Shown: positions 17,253-25,805 of the stretch, piece by piece
Numbering within the stretch: position 1 is the first letter of the stretch
Layout: every line of letters starts with the position of its first letter
DNA from: an uncultured cyanobacterium
GTDB taxonomy: Bacteria; Cyanobacteriota; Cyanobacteriia; Cyanobacteriales; Geitlerinemataceae
Length of the DNA stretch: 44,603 nt
Direction: 5' to 3'
Assembly (NCBI GenBank): GCA_937899645.1
Contig: CALCCD010000111.1
Location: 1-44,603, forward strand
Made by a program: the position numbers and the translations under genes
The notes under the pieces: model-generated
Told to the model about the DNA's origin: nothing
Databases searched by the model: none
What the model saw: only the letters and a program-made list of their open reading frames with translations

Positions 17253-17562
17253 AACGGCGACAAGAAAGGAGTTCGGGAATCGACACCGAAGGGTCTGGAT
17301 TCTATTTTATGTACCCGCTTGCGACGGTGCCGCCTGCATCGGACATCCTGCCCAGCCCCCCAAACTCAGGGCCACATTCAAACCCCCGAGACAGCTACGC
17401 GGCCAATATCCTCGGCTTGCCCGACCGCCGTGCGGGCATTTCAGCCACTGTGACAACACCGTGAAAATATCCTGCTCGCGCGCGCGAAACGCCCATTTCG
17501 GCGCTTTGTTTGTCGTTTAAATCAGATTCAGCCAGACCGCTAACCCAACATTTCTTAACATC
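17253..17562. other. intergenic region, nothing recognised
   Basis: 310 bp between the starts of sdhB (minus) and the membrane-protein gene (plus). It must hold both promoters. I see no RNA gene, repeat or ORF with protein-like composition. Confidence 0.5.
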
Positions 17563-18327
17563 ATGGCCGACCGATCGCCCCAACGCCTCGACACCGGCGA
17601 TGCCCGCCCCTTCGCCGCGCCGATTTCACCCTCCGCCCCGTCCAGCGGCCTTGCAGCTTGTCTCCAGGTGACGCTGATGCTGATGCGCGATCGCAAAAGC
17701 TTCGTCGCCGAAATCGGCCATGCCAAACAGCTTCCGCACAAGATCGTCGGCCTGCTCGTTTGCGGTGCTATCCTCCTCGCGGTCTACGGCCTGGTGCTCG
17801 GCGCGGTTCACAGTCCCGTCCAGTCGATCGTCTCGGCTATTAAGCTGCCGATTCTGTTTTTCCTCACCTCGATCGTTTGTTTCCCGACGCTCTATATCTT
17901 CAATTCGTTTATCGGTTCGCGCCAGAGCTTTTTGCAGTACTGCACCCTGGTTTTAGCCTCGATCGACATTATTTCCCTGTTGATGTTGGGCTTCTTTCCG
18001 GTTTCGCTATTTTTCCTATTGACCCTGGACGATGCGGCATTTTTTACGTTGCTCAATATCGCGATCGTGGGACTAACTGGGACGATCGGCACGCTGTTTC
18101 TCTGTGGCTCGATTATGGATCTAGAAACCCGAGCACGTGCCCGCTTCCGACGCCCGCTATTCCTCGCGTCTTGGTTCGCCCTCTACAGCGCGATCGGCTG
18201 TCAGCTTGCATGGCATCTCAGTCCGTTTTTTGGAACACCGGGCGAACCCTTCGTCCTGCTTGGCGATGGTTCGGGAAACTTCTTTCTAGCAATTTTAGAA
18301 CTGCTAGCCGGTGGCCCCACTCAGTAG
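17563..18327 (+). CDS. polytopic membrane protein of unknown function
   Basis: A 254-residue protein with a polar N-terminus (about 1-55) and six probable TM helices between about 63 and 245 (for example VGLLVCGAILLAVYGLVLG, LPILFFLTSIVCFPTLYIF, SIDIISLLMLGFFPVSLF, LLNIAIVGLTGTIGTLFLC, LFLASWFALYSAIGCQLAW). The closing HLSPFFGTPGEPF and the overall layout match a family of cyanobacterial membrane proteins often annotated 'actin-binding WH2 domain-containing', a name not backed by function. No catalytic motif is visible. It may be followed by no terminator of its own; the hairpin at 18466-18501 serves the opposite strand. Confidence 0.75.
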   Translation: MADRSPQRLDTGDARPFAAPISPSAPSSGLAACLQVTLMLMRDRKSFVAEIGHAKQLPHKIVGLLVCGAILLAVYGLVLGAVHSPVQSIVSAIKLPILFFLTSIVCFPTLYIFNSFIGSRQSFLQYCTLVLASIDIISLLMLGFFPVSLFFLLTLDDAAFFTLLNIAIVGLTGTIGTLFLCGSIMDLETRARARFRRPLFLASWFALYSAIGCQLAWHLSPFFGTPGEPFVLLGDGSGNFFLAILELLAGGPTQ

Positions 18328-18465
18328 CGTCTTTGCCTCATGAAAAGCAGGCTTGACGAAAACCTCAGCAGCCCGGGCTCGGAGTTCTGGCCAATACCTG
18401 AGGAGGAACTTCGAGGGATGTTAGTAACTCGCGTGTCGATCTCTTCTCCGTAACGCTCTCTGCAT

Positions 18466-18501
18466 AAAAAAGGAGCCGAATGTTAAAAAACAACGGCTCC
18501 T
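18466..18501 (-). terminator. intrinsic terminator of the small gene at 18573-18767
   Basis: On the minus strand AGGAGCCG, a 15-nt loop, CGGCTCCT, then a run of six T. It lies 72 nt past the stop of the small gene. Confidence 0.8.
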
Positions 18502-18572
18502 GGCGCTATGGACTTAACCGAAACAGTGGGCTAACTCGCAATACGAGAACTTCTTCGCATCGACGAGCCGCG

Positions 18573-18767
18573 CTATAAATCTTCCCGCTTGGGGTTGGCC
18601 CGAAGGTTGTCCGGATCGACATAGTGGCAGCTCACGTCGTCCAGACAAATCAAGGCCCAGCCGGAGTCGTCAACTCCCATCAATTCGTACTGGGTATCTT
18701 GAACGAAAAAGCCCTTATGGTTGCGGGTATCGGGCTTGACGGAAACATTTTTAGCGGACGTTTTCAT
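18573..18767 (-). CDS. small conserved hypothetical protein, 64 aa
   Basis: A 64-residue soluble protein. Its sequence has the look of a compact all-beta domain: GFFVQDTQYELMGVD, SGWALICLDDVSCHYV, followed by a charged tail. I do not recognise a family with a known role. A clean intrinsic terminator 70 nt downstream, a natural composition and a start at ATG support it being a real gene. Confidence 0.65.
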   Translation of the reverse strand: MKTSAKNVSVKPDTRNHKGFFVQDTQYELMGVDDSGWALICLDDVSCHYVDPDNLRANPKREDL

Positions 18768-19385
18768 AACGGGACGACTCCATGCTGGCTACGTTATTGC
18801 AAAGCTCTACAACGAGCGCTTTGCGTATCAAAAATGCTTATCTCTAGCTTGCGAAGATCTTATCACCAGGTTCGGGGATCGTTTGTTAAGTTCTTTGATG
18901 AACTGCGGCCCGTGGGCGAGCGATCCCCGTCTCGACTCCGCTCTGCACGCGTGGATTCCTTTGCAGGAAAGGCTTTGAACCTACCCTGAGTGTTTCTTCT
19001 TAATGTCTTGACACCTAAATGGACGTCCGATCTCGTTACATTCTGCGATCGGGCGCGCTGCTGTTTGAGGCCGTATCCTGCTGAAACTTTTTGACTTGCG
19101 ATCCTGAGAAATCTGCGACTTGTACCTGGTTCTACTGCTGCACGAGTCGCCGCAGATATTTGAAGCAAATGCACAGAGCCCAAGCGCACAGATATAAATG
19201 AGAAAGCTTCCTACAGGGCGTCGGGCGAGCCGATCGCTTGGGAACGACGCTGAGGGAAGCTGAGGTGCTTTATCGGGATCGCAGAGGAATTCGGTAGGGC
19301 GCAGACCGGTCGGGGGCGAGTCTGGCGGTGGAAATACATCGTCCTTGCGGTGGCTGAGAAACTTTTTGGAAAAGCTGGACTTTCG
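18768..19385. other. intergenic region, no gene recognised
   Basis: About 620 bp. ORFs here have compositions of shadow frames (Ser/Arg-rich) except an 85-codon plus-strand frame at 18721-18978, which overlaps the start of the preceding small gene and has no ribosome-binding site. No tRNA or known RNA is seen; a small RNA would not be visible to me. Confidence 0.4.
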
Positions 19386-19432
19386 GGGTGGGCGACTGTC
19401 TGCTGGGAACAGTCTGTGACACTCGCCCACCC
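19386..19432. other. strong nested hairpin downstream of a small gene
   Basis: GGGTGGGCGA (19386-19395) pairs with TCGCCCACCC (19423-19432); inside them GACTGT and ACAGTC can also pair. It starts 27 nt past the stop of the 19459-19668 gene. There is no T-tract on either strand, so it may be a 3'-end stabiliser, a Rho-independent terminator of weak type or part of a small RNA. Confidence 0.5.
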
Positions 19433-19458
19433 GCTCGCGGTGGCCGCACGCTGGGCGT

Positions 19459-19668
19459 CTAGCGAGTCTTCGCGGGTTGGGAGCGCTGCGGGCTGGTTTG
19501 GAGTTCGAGCAGGAGGGTCTCCATCTCCGCCTGAAGCTGGAGGTAGCGCACCTGCTGGTCGGCGTTGTACACCGACGCTCGACGGAGCGCATCGGATCCG
19601 ACCGAACGTGCGGACATGGGGCGCGCGGACGTTTCAGCGGCCTGGGAACGAATCGAGGATGCAGTCAT
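19459..19668 (-). CDS. small hypothetical protein, 69 aa, C-terminal coiled coil
   Basis: The frame is open to 19722, but the ATG at 19668 has GGAG about 9 nt upstream and gives a natural start (MTASSIRSQAAE). The N-terminal half is Ser/Ala/Arg-rich and probably disordered. The C-terminal half (VRYLQLQAEMETLLLELQ) is a helix with heptad leucines, as in many small cyanobacterial proteins of unknown role. No catalytic motif. Confidence 0.65.
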   Translation of the reverse strand: MTASSIRSQAAETSARPMSARSVGSDALRRASVYNADQQVRYLQLQAEMETLLLELQTSPQRSQPAKTR

Positions 19669-19970
19669 GAATGGTCTCCTTACCTGAATTAGCACTCGCT
19701 CGGTACGTTCGCTGAAATGCACGGCATGTCAGCGTATGTTTACGCACCCAACGGCTCGATATTGTAACGATAGACAGGCGCGCTTCTGTCGCATTTGCTG
19801 CATCTCAGCGCGATCGGCCGAATCATTAAAGGGCGATCGCAACAGATTTTTTAGGCGATCGCTCTCTGAAACACCGTATACTACAGGCGGCGGGCGAGCC
19901 CCGTCCCGATCTCACGCAAAGCTTGCGGAATGGCGATCGTAGGCTGCGTGACGAACTTCAATGAAGGCCA

Positions 19971-19999
19971 AAATCCCCACGAAACGATCGTGGGGATTT
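19971..19999 (+). promoter_or_regulatory. 12-bp perfect hairpin in the thrC leader region
   Basis: AAATCCCCACGA (19971-19982), a 5-nt loop, TCGTGGGGATTT (19988-19999), 51 nt before the thrC start. No U-run follows. It could be an attenuator, a protein-binding site or the terminator of something upstream. Apart from two HIP1-rich stretches around 19832-19862, the gap 19669-20050 holds nothing else recognisable. Confidence 0.5.
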
Positions 20000-20050
20000 G
20001 CCCGACTTTGATAGACTGTTCAAAACTTCAAAACCGTATCATCAACGACA

Positions 20051-21163
20051 GTGACGCTGAGTTTAACCCCACCCCAAGCGACGCCAGATGTGCCCCTTCA
20101 CACCCAACATGGTTGGCGTGGCCTGATCGAGGCTTATCGTCCGTATCTCCCCGTCACTGACGCGACGCCGGTCGTGAGTCTCCACGAGGGCAACACCCCA
20201 CTGATTCCCGTGCCGACGATCGCAGCGGAGATCGGTAAGAAAGTCCAGGTGTTCGTGAAATACGACGGCCTCAATCCAACGGGCAGCTTTAAAGACCGGG
20301 GCATGACGATGGCAGTCACGAAGGCGAAGGAAGCCGGGGCGAAGGCCGTGATTTGCGCCAGCACCGGCAACACGTCGGCGGCGGCGGCGGCCTATGCGAA
20401 GCGCGGCGGGCTGCGGGCTTTCGTGCTGATTCCCGACGGCTATGTCGCCCTTGGTAAGCTGGCGCAGGCGTTGATTTACGGTGCGGAAGTGCTAGCAATT
20501 AAGGGCAACTTCGATCGCGCCCTGGAAATCGTCCGCGAAATCGCCGATCGCCACCCCGTTACGTTGGTTAACTCGGTCAACCCTTACCGCCTCGAAGGTC
20601 AGAAGACCGCCGCTTTTGAAGTCGTTGACGATCTGGGCGAAGCGCCGGACTGGCTTTGCATCCCCGTCGGCAACGCGGGCAATATCACTGCCTACTGGAT
20701 GGGCTTCTGCCAATATCACCAGATGGGCCGCTCGACGCGTCTGCCGAAGATGATGGGCTTTCAGGCGTCGGGCTCGGCTCCCTTCGTGGTCGGCAAGCCG
20801 GTGCTCGACCCAGACACCCTGGCCACGGCGATCCGCATCGGCAACCCGGCCAACTGGGAAAAGGCAAAAGCCGTCCAAGACGCCAGCCAAGGTGAATTTA
20901 ACGCTGTCACCGACGACGAAATCATGCACGCTTACCGGATGCTCGGCCAGGAGGGTATCTTCTGCGAACCGGCCAGCGCGGCTTCCGTCGCGGGTCTGCT
21001 GAAGCTCAAAGATCGCGTCCGCGAGGGCTCGACGATCGTTTGCGTCCTAACGGGCAACGGCCTCAAAGATCCCGATTCAGCGATCGTCCACAGCGACGAC
21101 AGCCTCTTCAAGAAGGGCATCGAGCCCGACCTCGACACCGTCGCGGAAATTATGGGATTTTAG
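20051..21163 (+). CDS. thrC: threonine synthase
   Basis: The 370-residue PLP enzyme of fold type II converts O-phosphohomoserine to threonine. Visible: the substrate-loop start GNTPLIPVP, the PLP lysine in [10 protein letters not shown], the phosphate/cofactor loop [14 protein letters not shown], the glycine-rich phosphate cradle VGNAGN, and [11 protein letters not shown] near the end. The length is that of the short bacterial class. The start is a GTG at 20051 with a family-like N-terminus (TLSLTPPQA). There is no clear Shine-Dalgarno. A perfect hairpin lies 51 nt upstream. The gene is monocistronic and convergent with nrtA. Confidence 0.94.
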   Translation: MTLSLTPPQATPDVPLHTQHGWRGLIEAYRPYLPVTDATPVVSLHEGNTPLIPVPTIAAEIGKKVQVFVKYDGLNPTGSFKDRGMTMAVTKAKEAGAKAVICASTGNTSAAAAAYAKRGGLRAFVLIPDGYVALGKLAQALIYGAEVLAIKGNFDRALEIVREIADRHPVTLVNSVNPYRLEGQKTAAFEVVDDLGEAPDWLCIPVGNAGNITAYWMGFCQYHQMGRSTRLPKMMGFQASGSAPFVVGKPVLDPDTLATAIRIGNPANWEKAKAVQDASQGEFNAVTDDEIMHAYRMLGQEGIFCEPASAASVAGLLKLKDRVREGSTIVCVLTGNGLKDPDSAIVHSDDSLFKKGIEPDLDTVAEIMGF

Positions 21164-21197
21164 GCGACTCAAACGAAGATAAATTGACTGAAAACAG

Positions 21198-21231
21198 CGC
21201 GATCGCTTCCAACTCGGGGCGATCGCGTTTT
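21198..21231 (+). terminator. thrC terminator built from two HIP1 sites
   Basis: CGCGATCGC and GCGATCGCG pair around a 12-nt loop, followed by TTTT. Both stem arms contain the HIP1 octamer. It begins 35 nt after the thrC stop. Confidence 0.6.
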
Positions 21232-21300
21232 GCGTTGCGCGCGCGACAGGCGAGAGGGGGGTCACAAGAATCTCGTCTTCGACGCCACTAACCAGATCGT

Positions 21301-21342
21301 AAAAAAACGCATCGAGAGGCAAACAGCCCTCGATGCGCTTTT
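21301..21342. terminator. bidirectional terminator between thrC and nrtA
   Basis: CGCATCGAG and CTCGATGCG form a 9-bp stem with a 12-nt loop. Seven A precede it (T-tract for the minus-strand nrtA transcript) and CTTTT follows it (plus strand, thrC). It ends 76 nt from the nrtA stop. Confidence 0.85.
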
Positions 21343-21417
21343 AGTAGCTCTAACTCACAACTTCAACGAACCTCCGGTATTCCCAGCACAACGTGAAGTC
21401 GTAACGTGCTCGCTCTC

Positions 21418-22803
21418 TTAGCGAAGCGCAAACAGCTTCGGACGACCGGCGCGGATGTCGAAACCTTCCAGGTAACCCACCGGGTCTGCCGGGTCGAACT
21501 CGCGACCGTCGATGAAGACTTCACCGGGCTCGACTTTCATGCGATCGCTCGGGATTTCGCGGCCCATCGCAGCTGCGACCTCTTCGTAGATTTCGTACGG
21601 GTAGATCTTGTTAATGATCTCGTCCGCATCCGCCGGGTACTCAGTCATATCGATCTGGTTCCAGCGAATCATCTGCGTCAGTAACCAGACACCGTGCGAG
21701 GTGTAGGGGTAGTTCGCGTTTTCGGGCGGCTCCATGTAGCCGGTGCCTTCAACGTAGTTAAACAGGTTGAAGTCGGGGATCGGCTGGACGCGATCTTCTT
21801 CGTCGAAACCGCCGTAATCGTAGGTTCCGGTCATCGACGCTTTGGCGTAATCGACCTTGGCGTTTACATAAGGACGACCCGAGATAATTTCGACCACTTC
21901 GAGGCGGTTTTCCATCACATCGCAGTATTCGCAAGCTTCGATCGTTGCCGCCACCAGAGCACGCGCGGTGTTCGGATTTTCTTCGATCCAGGCTTCCATC
22001 GTACCGAGGACTTTTTCGGGGTGGCCTTTCCAAACGTCGCGATCGACAGTGGCCGTGAAGCCGACGCCATCGAACACGGCACGTTGATTCCAAGGCTCAC
22101 CGACGCAGTAGCCGTCCATCGTGCCCGCTTTCATATTTTCCACCATCTGCGGCGGCGGAATCACGATCAGCTTGACGTCGTTTTCGGGGTCGATGCCCAT
22201 CGCCGACATCCAGTAGCGGGTGTTGTAGTTGTGCATCGACGACGGGAACACCATCGCGAAGGTCGGGGGTTCGCCTTGGCCGGTGATGTACTCGCGGTAG
22301 GCGGTTCCGAACTCATCGAAGCTGCCGTACTCGTACGCCGGACGGATGCCCGCATCCCAGGCGTTTTTGGAGAGCGTCATCGCGTTACCGTTGCGATCGA
22401 GCATCATCAGCGATCGCATCGGAGCCTTGTCAGGACCCAGCTCGGTCAGCATCGGCATGCCGCACAGCGCGTGCGACGCATCGAGGCGACCTTGAATCAG
22501 GCCGTCACGGACCGTTGCCCAGCTCGCTTCTTTGCTGATCGTGACGTTGAGGCCGTATTTTGCATAGATGCCTTTTTCGGCACCGATGACCAACGGAGCG
22601 CAGTCCGTCAGGGGAATAATACCTAGGGTGAGGTCGGTTTTCTCGAGGGGGCCGAAGTCAACTGCAGGCGCTTCGCTGGCAGCGTCACTGGTGCCAGCGG
22701 CATCATCAGTTGCGGCAGGCTCTTCTGCGGGCTGGCTGCACGCTGCGAAGGTGAAACCGGCAGCAGCCAGACTGGAATACTTGAGAAACTTACGACGATC
22801 CAT
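21418..22803 (-). CDS. nrtA: nitrate ABC transporter, substrate-binding lipoprotein NrtA
   Basis: A 461-residue periplasmic binding protein of the NrtA/CmpA family. The N-terminus has the twin-arginine motif RRKFLK and a lipobox AAC (C22), then a Ser/Ala/Glu-rich tether (24-48) that anchors it to the membrane. The fold follows from DLTLGIIPLTDCAPLVIGAE. YCVGEPWNQRAV and HPEKVLG in the middle are shared with NrtA and CmpA. NrtA binds nitrate and nitrite; CmpA binds bicarbonate. I call NrtA because nirA and nrtB precede it on the same strand and both carry NtcA promoters. It lies 98 nt past nrtB. The usual order is nrtA before nrtB, so the pair is inverted here. nrtC and nrtD do not follow. Confidence 0.9.
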   Translation of the reverse strand: MDRRKFLKYSSLAAAGFTFAACSQPAEEPAATDDAAGTSDAASEAPAVDFGPLEKTDLTLGIIPLTDCAPLVIGAEKGIYAKYGLNVTISKEASWATVRDGLIQGRLDASHALCGMPMLTELGPDKAPMRSLMMLDRNGNAMTLSKNAWDAGIRPAYEYGSFDEFGTAYREYITGQGEPPTFAMVFPSSMHNYNTRYWMSAMGIDPENDVKLIVIPPPQMVENMKAGTMDGYCVGEPWNQRAVFDGVGFTATVDRDVWKGHPEKVLGTMEAWIEENPNTARALVAATIEACEYCDVMENRLEVVEIISGRPYVNAKVDYAKASMTGTYDYGGFDEEDRVQPIPDFNLFNYVEGTGYMEPPENANYPYTSHGVWLLTQMIRWNQIDMTEYPADADEIINKIYPYEIYEEVAAAMGREIPSDRMKVEPGEVFIDGREFDPADPVGYLEGFDIRAGRPKLFALR

Positions 22804-22901
22804 AGTGTTTTTGGATAAACGAGGTAACGTGAGCGTAGAGGCGTGAGAGAAGCGAGGTCACGGTCGATCGTGGCGAGGAGCGCTAGCGAACCGTGACTAT
22901 C

Positions 22902-23786
22902 CTAGCTGCCGGGTTGGATTTTTCCGATCGCGGCGCGCTCGACAATTGCAACGGCTTGATCGAGCAGTAGACCGACGATACCGATGACAAACAGCGACAT
23001 GATCACGAGGCTGATTTCGCCGGTGTTGTAGGTATCCCACACGAAGAAACCAATACCCGTACCGCCCGTCAGCATCTCGGCGGCGACGATCACCAACCAG
23101 GCGATACCCAGGCTCAGGCGCATCCCGGTGAAGATATAGGGCAGGGTCGAGGGGACGATAATTTGCTTGACAATTTGCGGGCGCTCCATCTTCAGAACGC
23201 GCGAAACGTTCCAATAGTCTTTGGGGATACTCTTAACGCCGAGGGCCGTGTTGATAAGCGTCGGCCACAGCGAGGTGACGACGATGGTAAAGATTGCCGG
23301 TGCATTTTGTGCGATGGCCTTAGGCATTTCGCTTGTCAGGCCGGAGAAGACGACAATGCCGACCGGCAGCCAAGCCAACGGCGAAATCGGCTTACCGACC
23401 TGAATCAGTGGAGCCATCATCTTTTCCATCTGACGCGACGTGCCAATCAGGAAGCCCAGAGGCACGGCGATCGCCGTTGCGATTGCAAACCCGATCGCGA
23501 CGCGAATCAGGCTATAAAGCGTCAAGAAAATGATGCCTTCATCACCTTGTTTGGTCGAAAAAGCATTTTGCAAGTACGGAACGCTGTCCTGGAACGCTTG
23601 GGTTGGCCCCGGCAGTGCGCTGAGGTTGCCCTCCGTTATCTTGGCAATAATGCTCCATACGAAGATTACGGCGATAAAGCCCAGCGCGGGAAAAATAATA
23701 TTTTCTCCGCCGGGGCCGAGAATGTCGGCGACGAGCTTCGCGGCCTTATTCTCTTTTTCTTTTACGTTTGGGGTCGCAGTTGTCAT
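22902..23786 (-). CDS. nrtB: nitrate ABC transporter, permease NrtB
   Basis: A 294-residue inner-membrane permease of the NrtB/SsuC/TauC family with five to six TM helices. The cytoplasmic loop carries the EAA-type motif region VSRVLKMERPQIVKQIIVPSTLPYI, where the ATPase subunits dock. The C-terminal AAEMLTGGTGIGFFVWDTYNTG is typical of NrtB. I take the ATG at 23786 (MTTATPNVKEKENK); an upstream TTG at 23795 is less likely. The gene has its own NtcA-type promoter (23975-24016), so it and nrtA form a unit apart from nirA. Confidence 0.92.
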   Translation of the reverse strand: MTTATPNVKEKENKAAKLVADILGPGGENIIFPALGFIAVIFVWSIIAKITEGNLSALPGPTQAFQDSVPYLQNAFSTKQGDEGIIFLTLYSLIRVAIGFAIATAIAVPLGFLIGTSRQMEKMMAPLIQVGKPISPLAWLPVGIVVFSGLTSEMPKAIAQNAPAIFTIVVTSLWPTLINTALGVKSIPKDYWNVSRVLKMERPQIVKQIIVPSTLPYIFTGMRLSLGIAWLVIVAAEMLTGGTGIGFFVWDTYNTGEISLVIMSLFVIGIVGLLLDQAVAIVERAAIGKIQPGS

Positions 23787-23974
23787 GCTTTTCAAGCGGT
23801 CTAGAGACGGTCAATTCGAGAACAGAGCCGGTTGGAATGAGTGCCGCAAACGTTGTGCGCGCAGGGCAGAACGAGGCCACGAGCTGGCGCAAAACGCGGG
23901 CGAAAAACCGTAAATGCCGATCTCTGCCGCTACGTAAGCTGCCGCTATACCGGAACTGAACGAGCTTGGCTGAT

Positions 23975-24016
23975 ACGATACGCGCTGACTTGACGAGGTC
24001 TCGTATGCTCTGTTAC
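23975..24016 (-). promoter_or_regulatory. NtcA-activated promoter of nrtB-nrtA
   Basis: Read on the minus strand: GTAACAGAGCATAC (24003-24016) fits the NtcA site GTA-N8-TAC and starts with the favoured GTAACA. Exactly 22 nt later comes TATCGT (23975-23980), a TAN3T -10 box. This is the class II layout of NtcA promoters, centred near -41.5. The leader to the nrtB start would be about 180 nt. Confidence 0.85.
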
Positions 24017-24131
24017 AAAAAGCGGCTTAATTCGGCCACCCCGCATTGAAATTATGCGGTTTTTGCATGAAATCGAGCCGAAAAGCGCCTGCGAAGAGCG
24101 CAGCAAGCCCCGGCGAGAAAAAGTAGGCGAA

Positions 24132-24175
24132 AAGTAAGTCGGGCGTCCGGCCTCACGTGAGACAGAACGCCCGAC
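24132..24175 (-). terminator. terminator hairpin after nirA
   Basis: GTCGGGCGT and ACGCCCGAC (24138-24146, 24167-24175) form a 9-bp GC-rich stem about 40 nt past the nirA stop. On the minus strand it is followed by TTACTTTTC. The T-tract is imperfect, so some read-through to nrtB is possible. Of the 428-bp gap 23787-24214, this and the promoter are the recognised content. Confidence 0.6.
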
Positions 24176-24214
24176 CGGCGATTTAGCACGTCATCGCACG
24201 CTCGATAACGCGAC

Positions 24215-25774
24215 CTAGGCTGTGACTTTCGGTTTTGCGCCGAAGTCGTCGATCAGCATTTGACGGAGCAGGTCGGGCAGCTCGTCGCAGGGGATGCCCT
24301 TGTGAGCGATTTCGCCGAGCTTGGAGTTGTGGCCGACCTGGCCGCCGGTGAAGATCTTCACGGCTTCAACGGTTTTGCCGTCTTTGCGGACTTTCGCGCC
24401 CATCAGGCCGATGTCGCCCGCCTGGGCCTGACCGCAGGAGTTGGGGCAGCCCGTCCAGTGCATCCGCACGCGCTCGGGAATGTCGAGCTCGGCGTCGAGC
24501 TGTTTGGCGACGGCCATCGCACGGGACTTGGTGTCGATCAGCGCGAAGTTGCAGTACGCCTTGCCGGTGCAGGAGACGAGCGAGCGCGTTAGTGTATCCG
24601 GCTCGATCGAGCAGCGCTCCAGCAGCGGCTCGGACAAGAAGGCCTCAACGCTATCGCCGGGAACATACGAGATAATCGCGTTCTGCTCGACGGTTAGGCG
24701 GATTTCGCCATTGCCGTAGGTGTCGGCCATACGCGCCAGCTCGAACATCAGCTCGGCATCGAGGCGACCGGCGGGAATGTGCAAGCCGATGTAGTTAAAG
24801 CCTTCTTGCTTCTGCGGATGGACGCCCAGGTGATCTTTTTTCTCCTGAGTAACTTCGTCTTGCTCTGCGGCAGCCGCCAGCGAGTAGCCGATTTCTTTCT
24901 CGACTTCGGCACGGAACTTCTCGACGCCCCAGCCTTCAACGAGCCACATCAGGCGAGCTTTGGCGCGGCTGGTTCGCAAACCTTCGGTTAGGCCGTTGTC
25001 GGTGTAGACCGACAGGATGCCGCAGCATAGGTCGATAACGGCTTTGTCTTCGGCGGGAACCCAGACGCCCATCGGGATCGACTCGGCAGCGCGCTGGGCG
25101 GAAATGTAGCCGCCAACGACGACGTTAAAGCCGAGAACGTCGTTCTTGAAGGCCGGAACCAGAGCGATATCGTTGATTTCGGCGTGGATCGAGTTGTCGC
25201 GCGCGCCCTCGATCGCGATGTTGAGCTTGCGCGGCAGGTTTGTAAAGCGCGGGTTGCCCTCGCCGTCACTGGTGATGGCGTCCTGGAGCTTTTGCATCAT
25301 CTCGCGCGTGTCGATCAGCTCGTCGGGGTCGATTCCGGCCACAGGCGATCCGGTCAGGTTACGCACGTTGTCCATGCCCGACTGAATCGAGGTCAGGCCG
25401 ACGCGCTTGAGCGTCTTGAAGATGTTGGGCACGTCTTCGAGACGGATGCCGCGCAGTTGGAGGTTCTGGCGAGTGGTGATGTCTGCTGAACCCTCGTCGC
25501 CGTACTGCTGGACGATTTCGGCCAGGGCGGTCATTTGCTCGACATTCAAGCACCCGTGGGGCACGCGCAGGCGCAGCATAAACAGGCCGGGCGTGACGGG
25601 GCGAAAGAAGACGCCGAGCCATTTGAGGCGCACCTCGAGGTCGCCTTTGTCCATGTTTTCCCAGCCCTGCTCGACGAGCTTTTCGAGTTCGTCGCGTACC
25701 GCTAGACCGTCCTTCGCAGCCTTGACCTTCTCGACTTTATTGAGCTTGACTGACGGGGTTGCATCAACCGCCAT
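24215..25774 (-). CDS. nirA: ferredoxin-nitrite reductase NirA
   Basis: NirA reduces nitrite to ammonium with six electrons from ferredoxin, in the cytoplasm. The 519-residue protein has the two ferredoxin-like domains (FFRPVTPGLFMLRLRVP; FNYIGLHIPAGRL) and the siroheme-[4Fe-4S] ligands CTGKAYC (C402, C408) and GCPNSC (C443, C447). The siroheme-binding stretch NLTGSPVAGIDPDELID is present. The ATG at 25774, preceded by GGAG at about 11 nt, is taken over the longer open frame to 25888 because the extension runs through the promoter. The gene is driven by the NtcA promoter at 25806-25847. It heads the nitrate block but is separated from nrtB by 428 bp, and lacks the nrtCD and narB genes seen in the classical operon. 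Confidence 0.95.
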   Translation of the reverse strand: MAVDATPSVKLNKVEKVKAAKDGLAVRDELEKLVEQGWENMDKGDLEVRLKWLGVFFRPVTPGLFMLRLRVPHGCLNVEQMTALAEIVQQYGDEGSADITTRQNLQLRGIRLEDVPNIFKTLKRVGLTSIQSGMDNVRNLTGSPVAGIDPDELIDTREMMQKLQDAITSDGEGNPRFTNLPRKLNIAIEGARDNSIHAEINDIALVPAFKNDVLGFNVVVGGYISAQRAAESIPMGVWVPAEDKAVIDLCCGILSVYTDNGLTEGLRTSRAKARLMWLVEGWGVEKFRAEVEKEIGYSLAAAAEQDEVTQEKKDHLGVHPQKQEGFNYIGLHIPAGRLDAELMFELARMADTYGNGEIRLTVEQNAIISYVPGDSVEAFLSEPLLERCSIEPDTLTRSLVSCTGKAYCNFALIDTKSRAMAVAKQLDAELDIPERVRMHWTGCPNSCGQAQAGDIGLMGAKVRKDGKTVEAVKIFTGGQVGHNSKLGEIAHKGIPCDELPDLLRQMLIDDFGAKPKVTA

Positions 25775-25805
25775 AGCGTTCGATCTCCAGCATATTTCAA
25801 GCTTT

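Noticed and set aside
18721-18978. An 85-codon plus-strand frame after the small gene at 18573-18767
   Set aside because: Composition is fairly natural, but it overlaps the opposite gene's start, has no ribosome-binding site, and resembles no family I know.
18981-19592. A 203-codon minus-strand frame
   Set aside because: It is Ser/Arg/Pro-rich like a shadow and overlaps the better-supported gene at 19459-19668 in another frame.
19930-20160. A 76-codon frame across the thrC start
   Set aside because: It overlaps the thrC N-terminus in another frame and runs through the hairpin; no family match.
21418-22803. CmpA (bicarbonate-binding) instead of NrtA
   Set aside because: The families are close, but nirA and NtcA promoters precede the genes and no cmpC/D or CmpR is present.
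24041-24064. CCGCAT/ATGCGG hairpin followed by TTTTT on the plus strand
   Set aside because: No plus-strand gene lies upstream of it; a short stem with 7-nt loop in AT-rich DNA can arise by chance, though an antisense transcript could end here.
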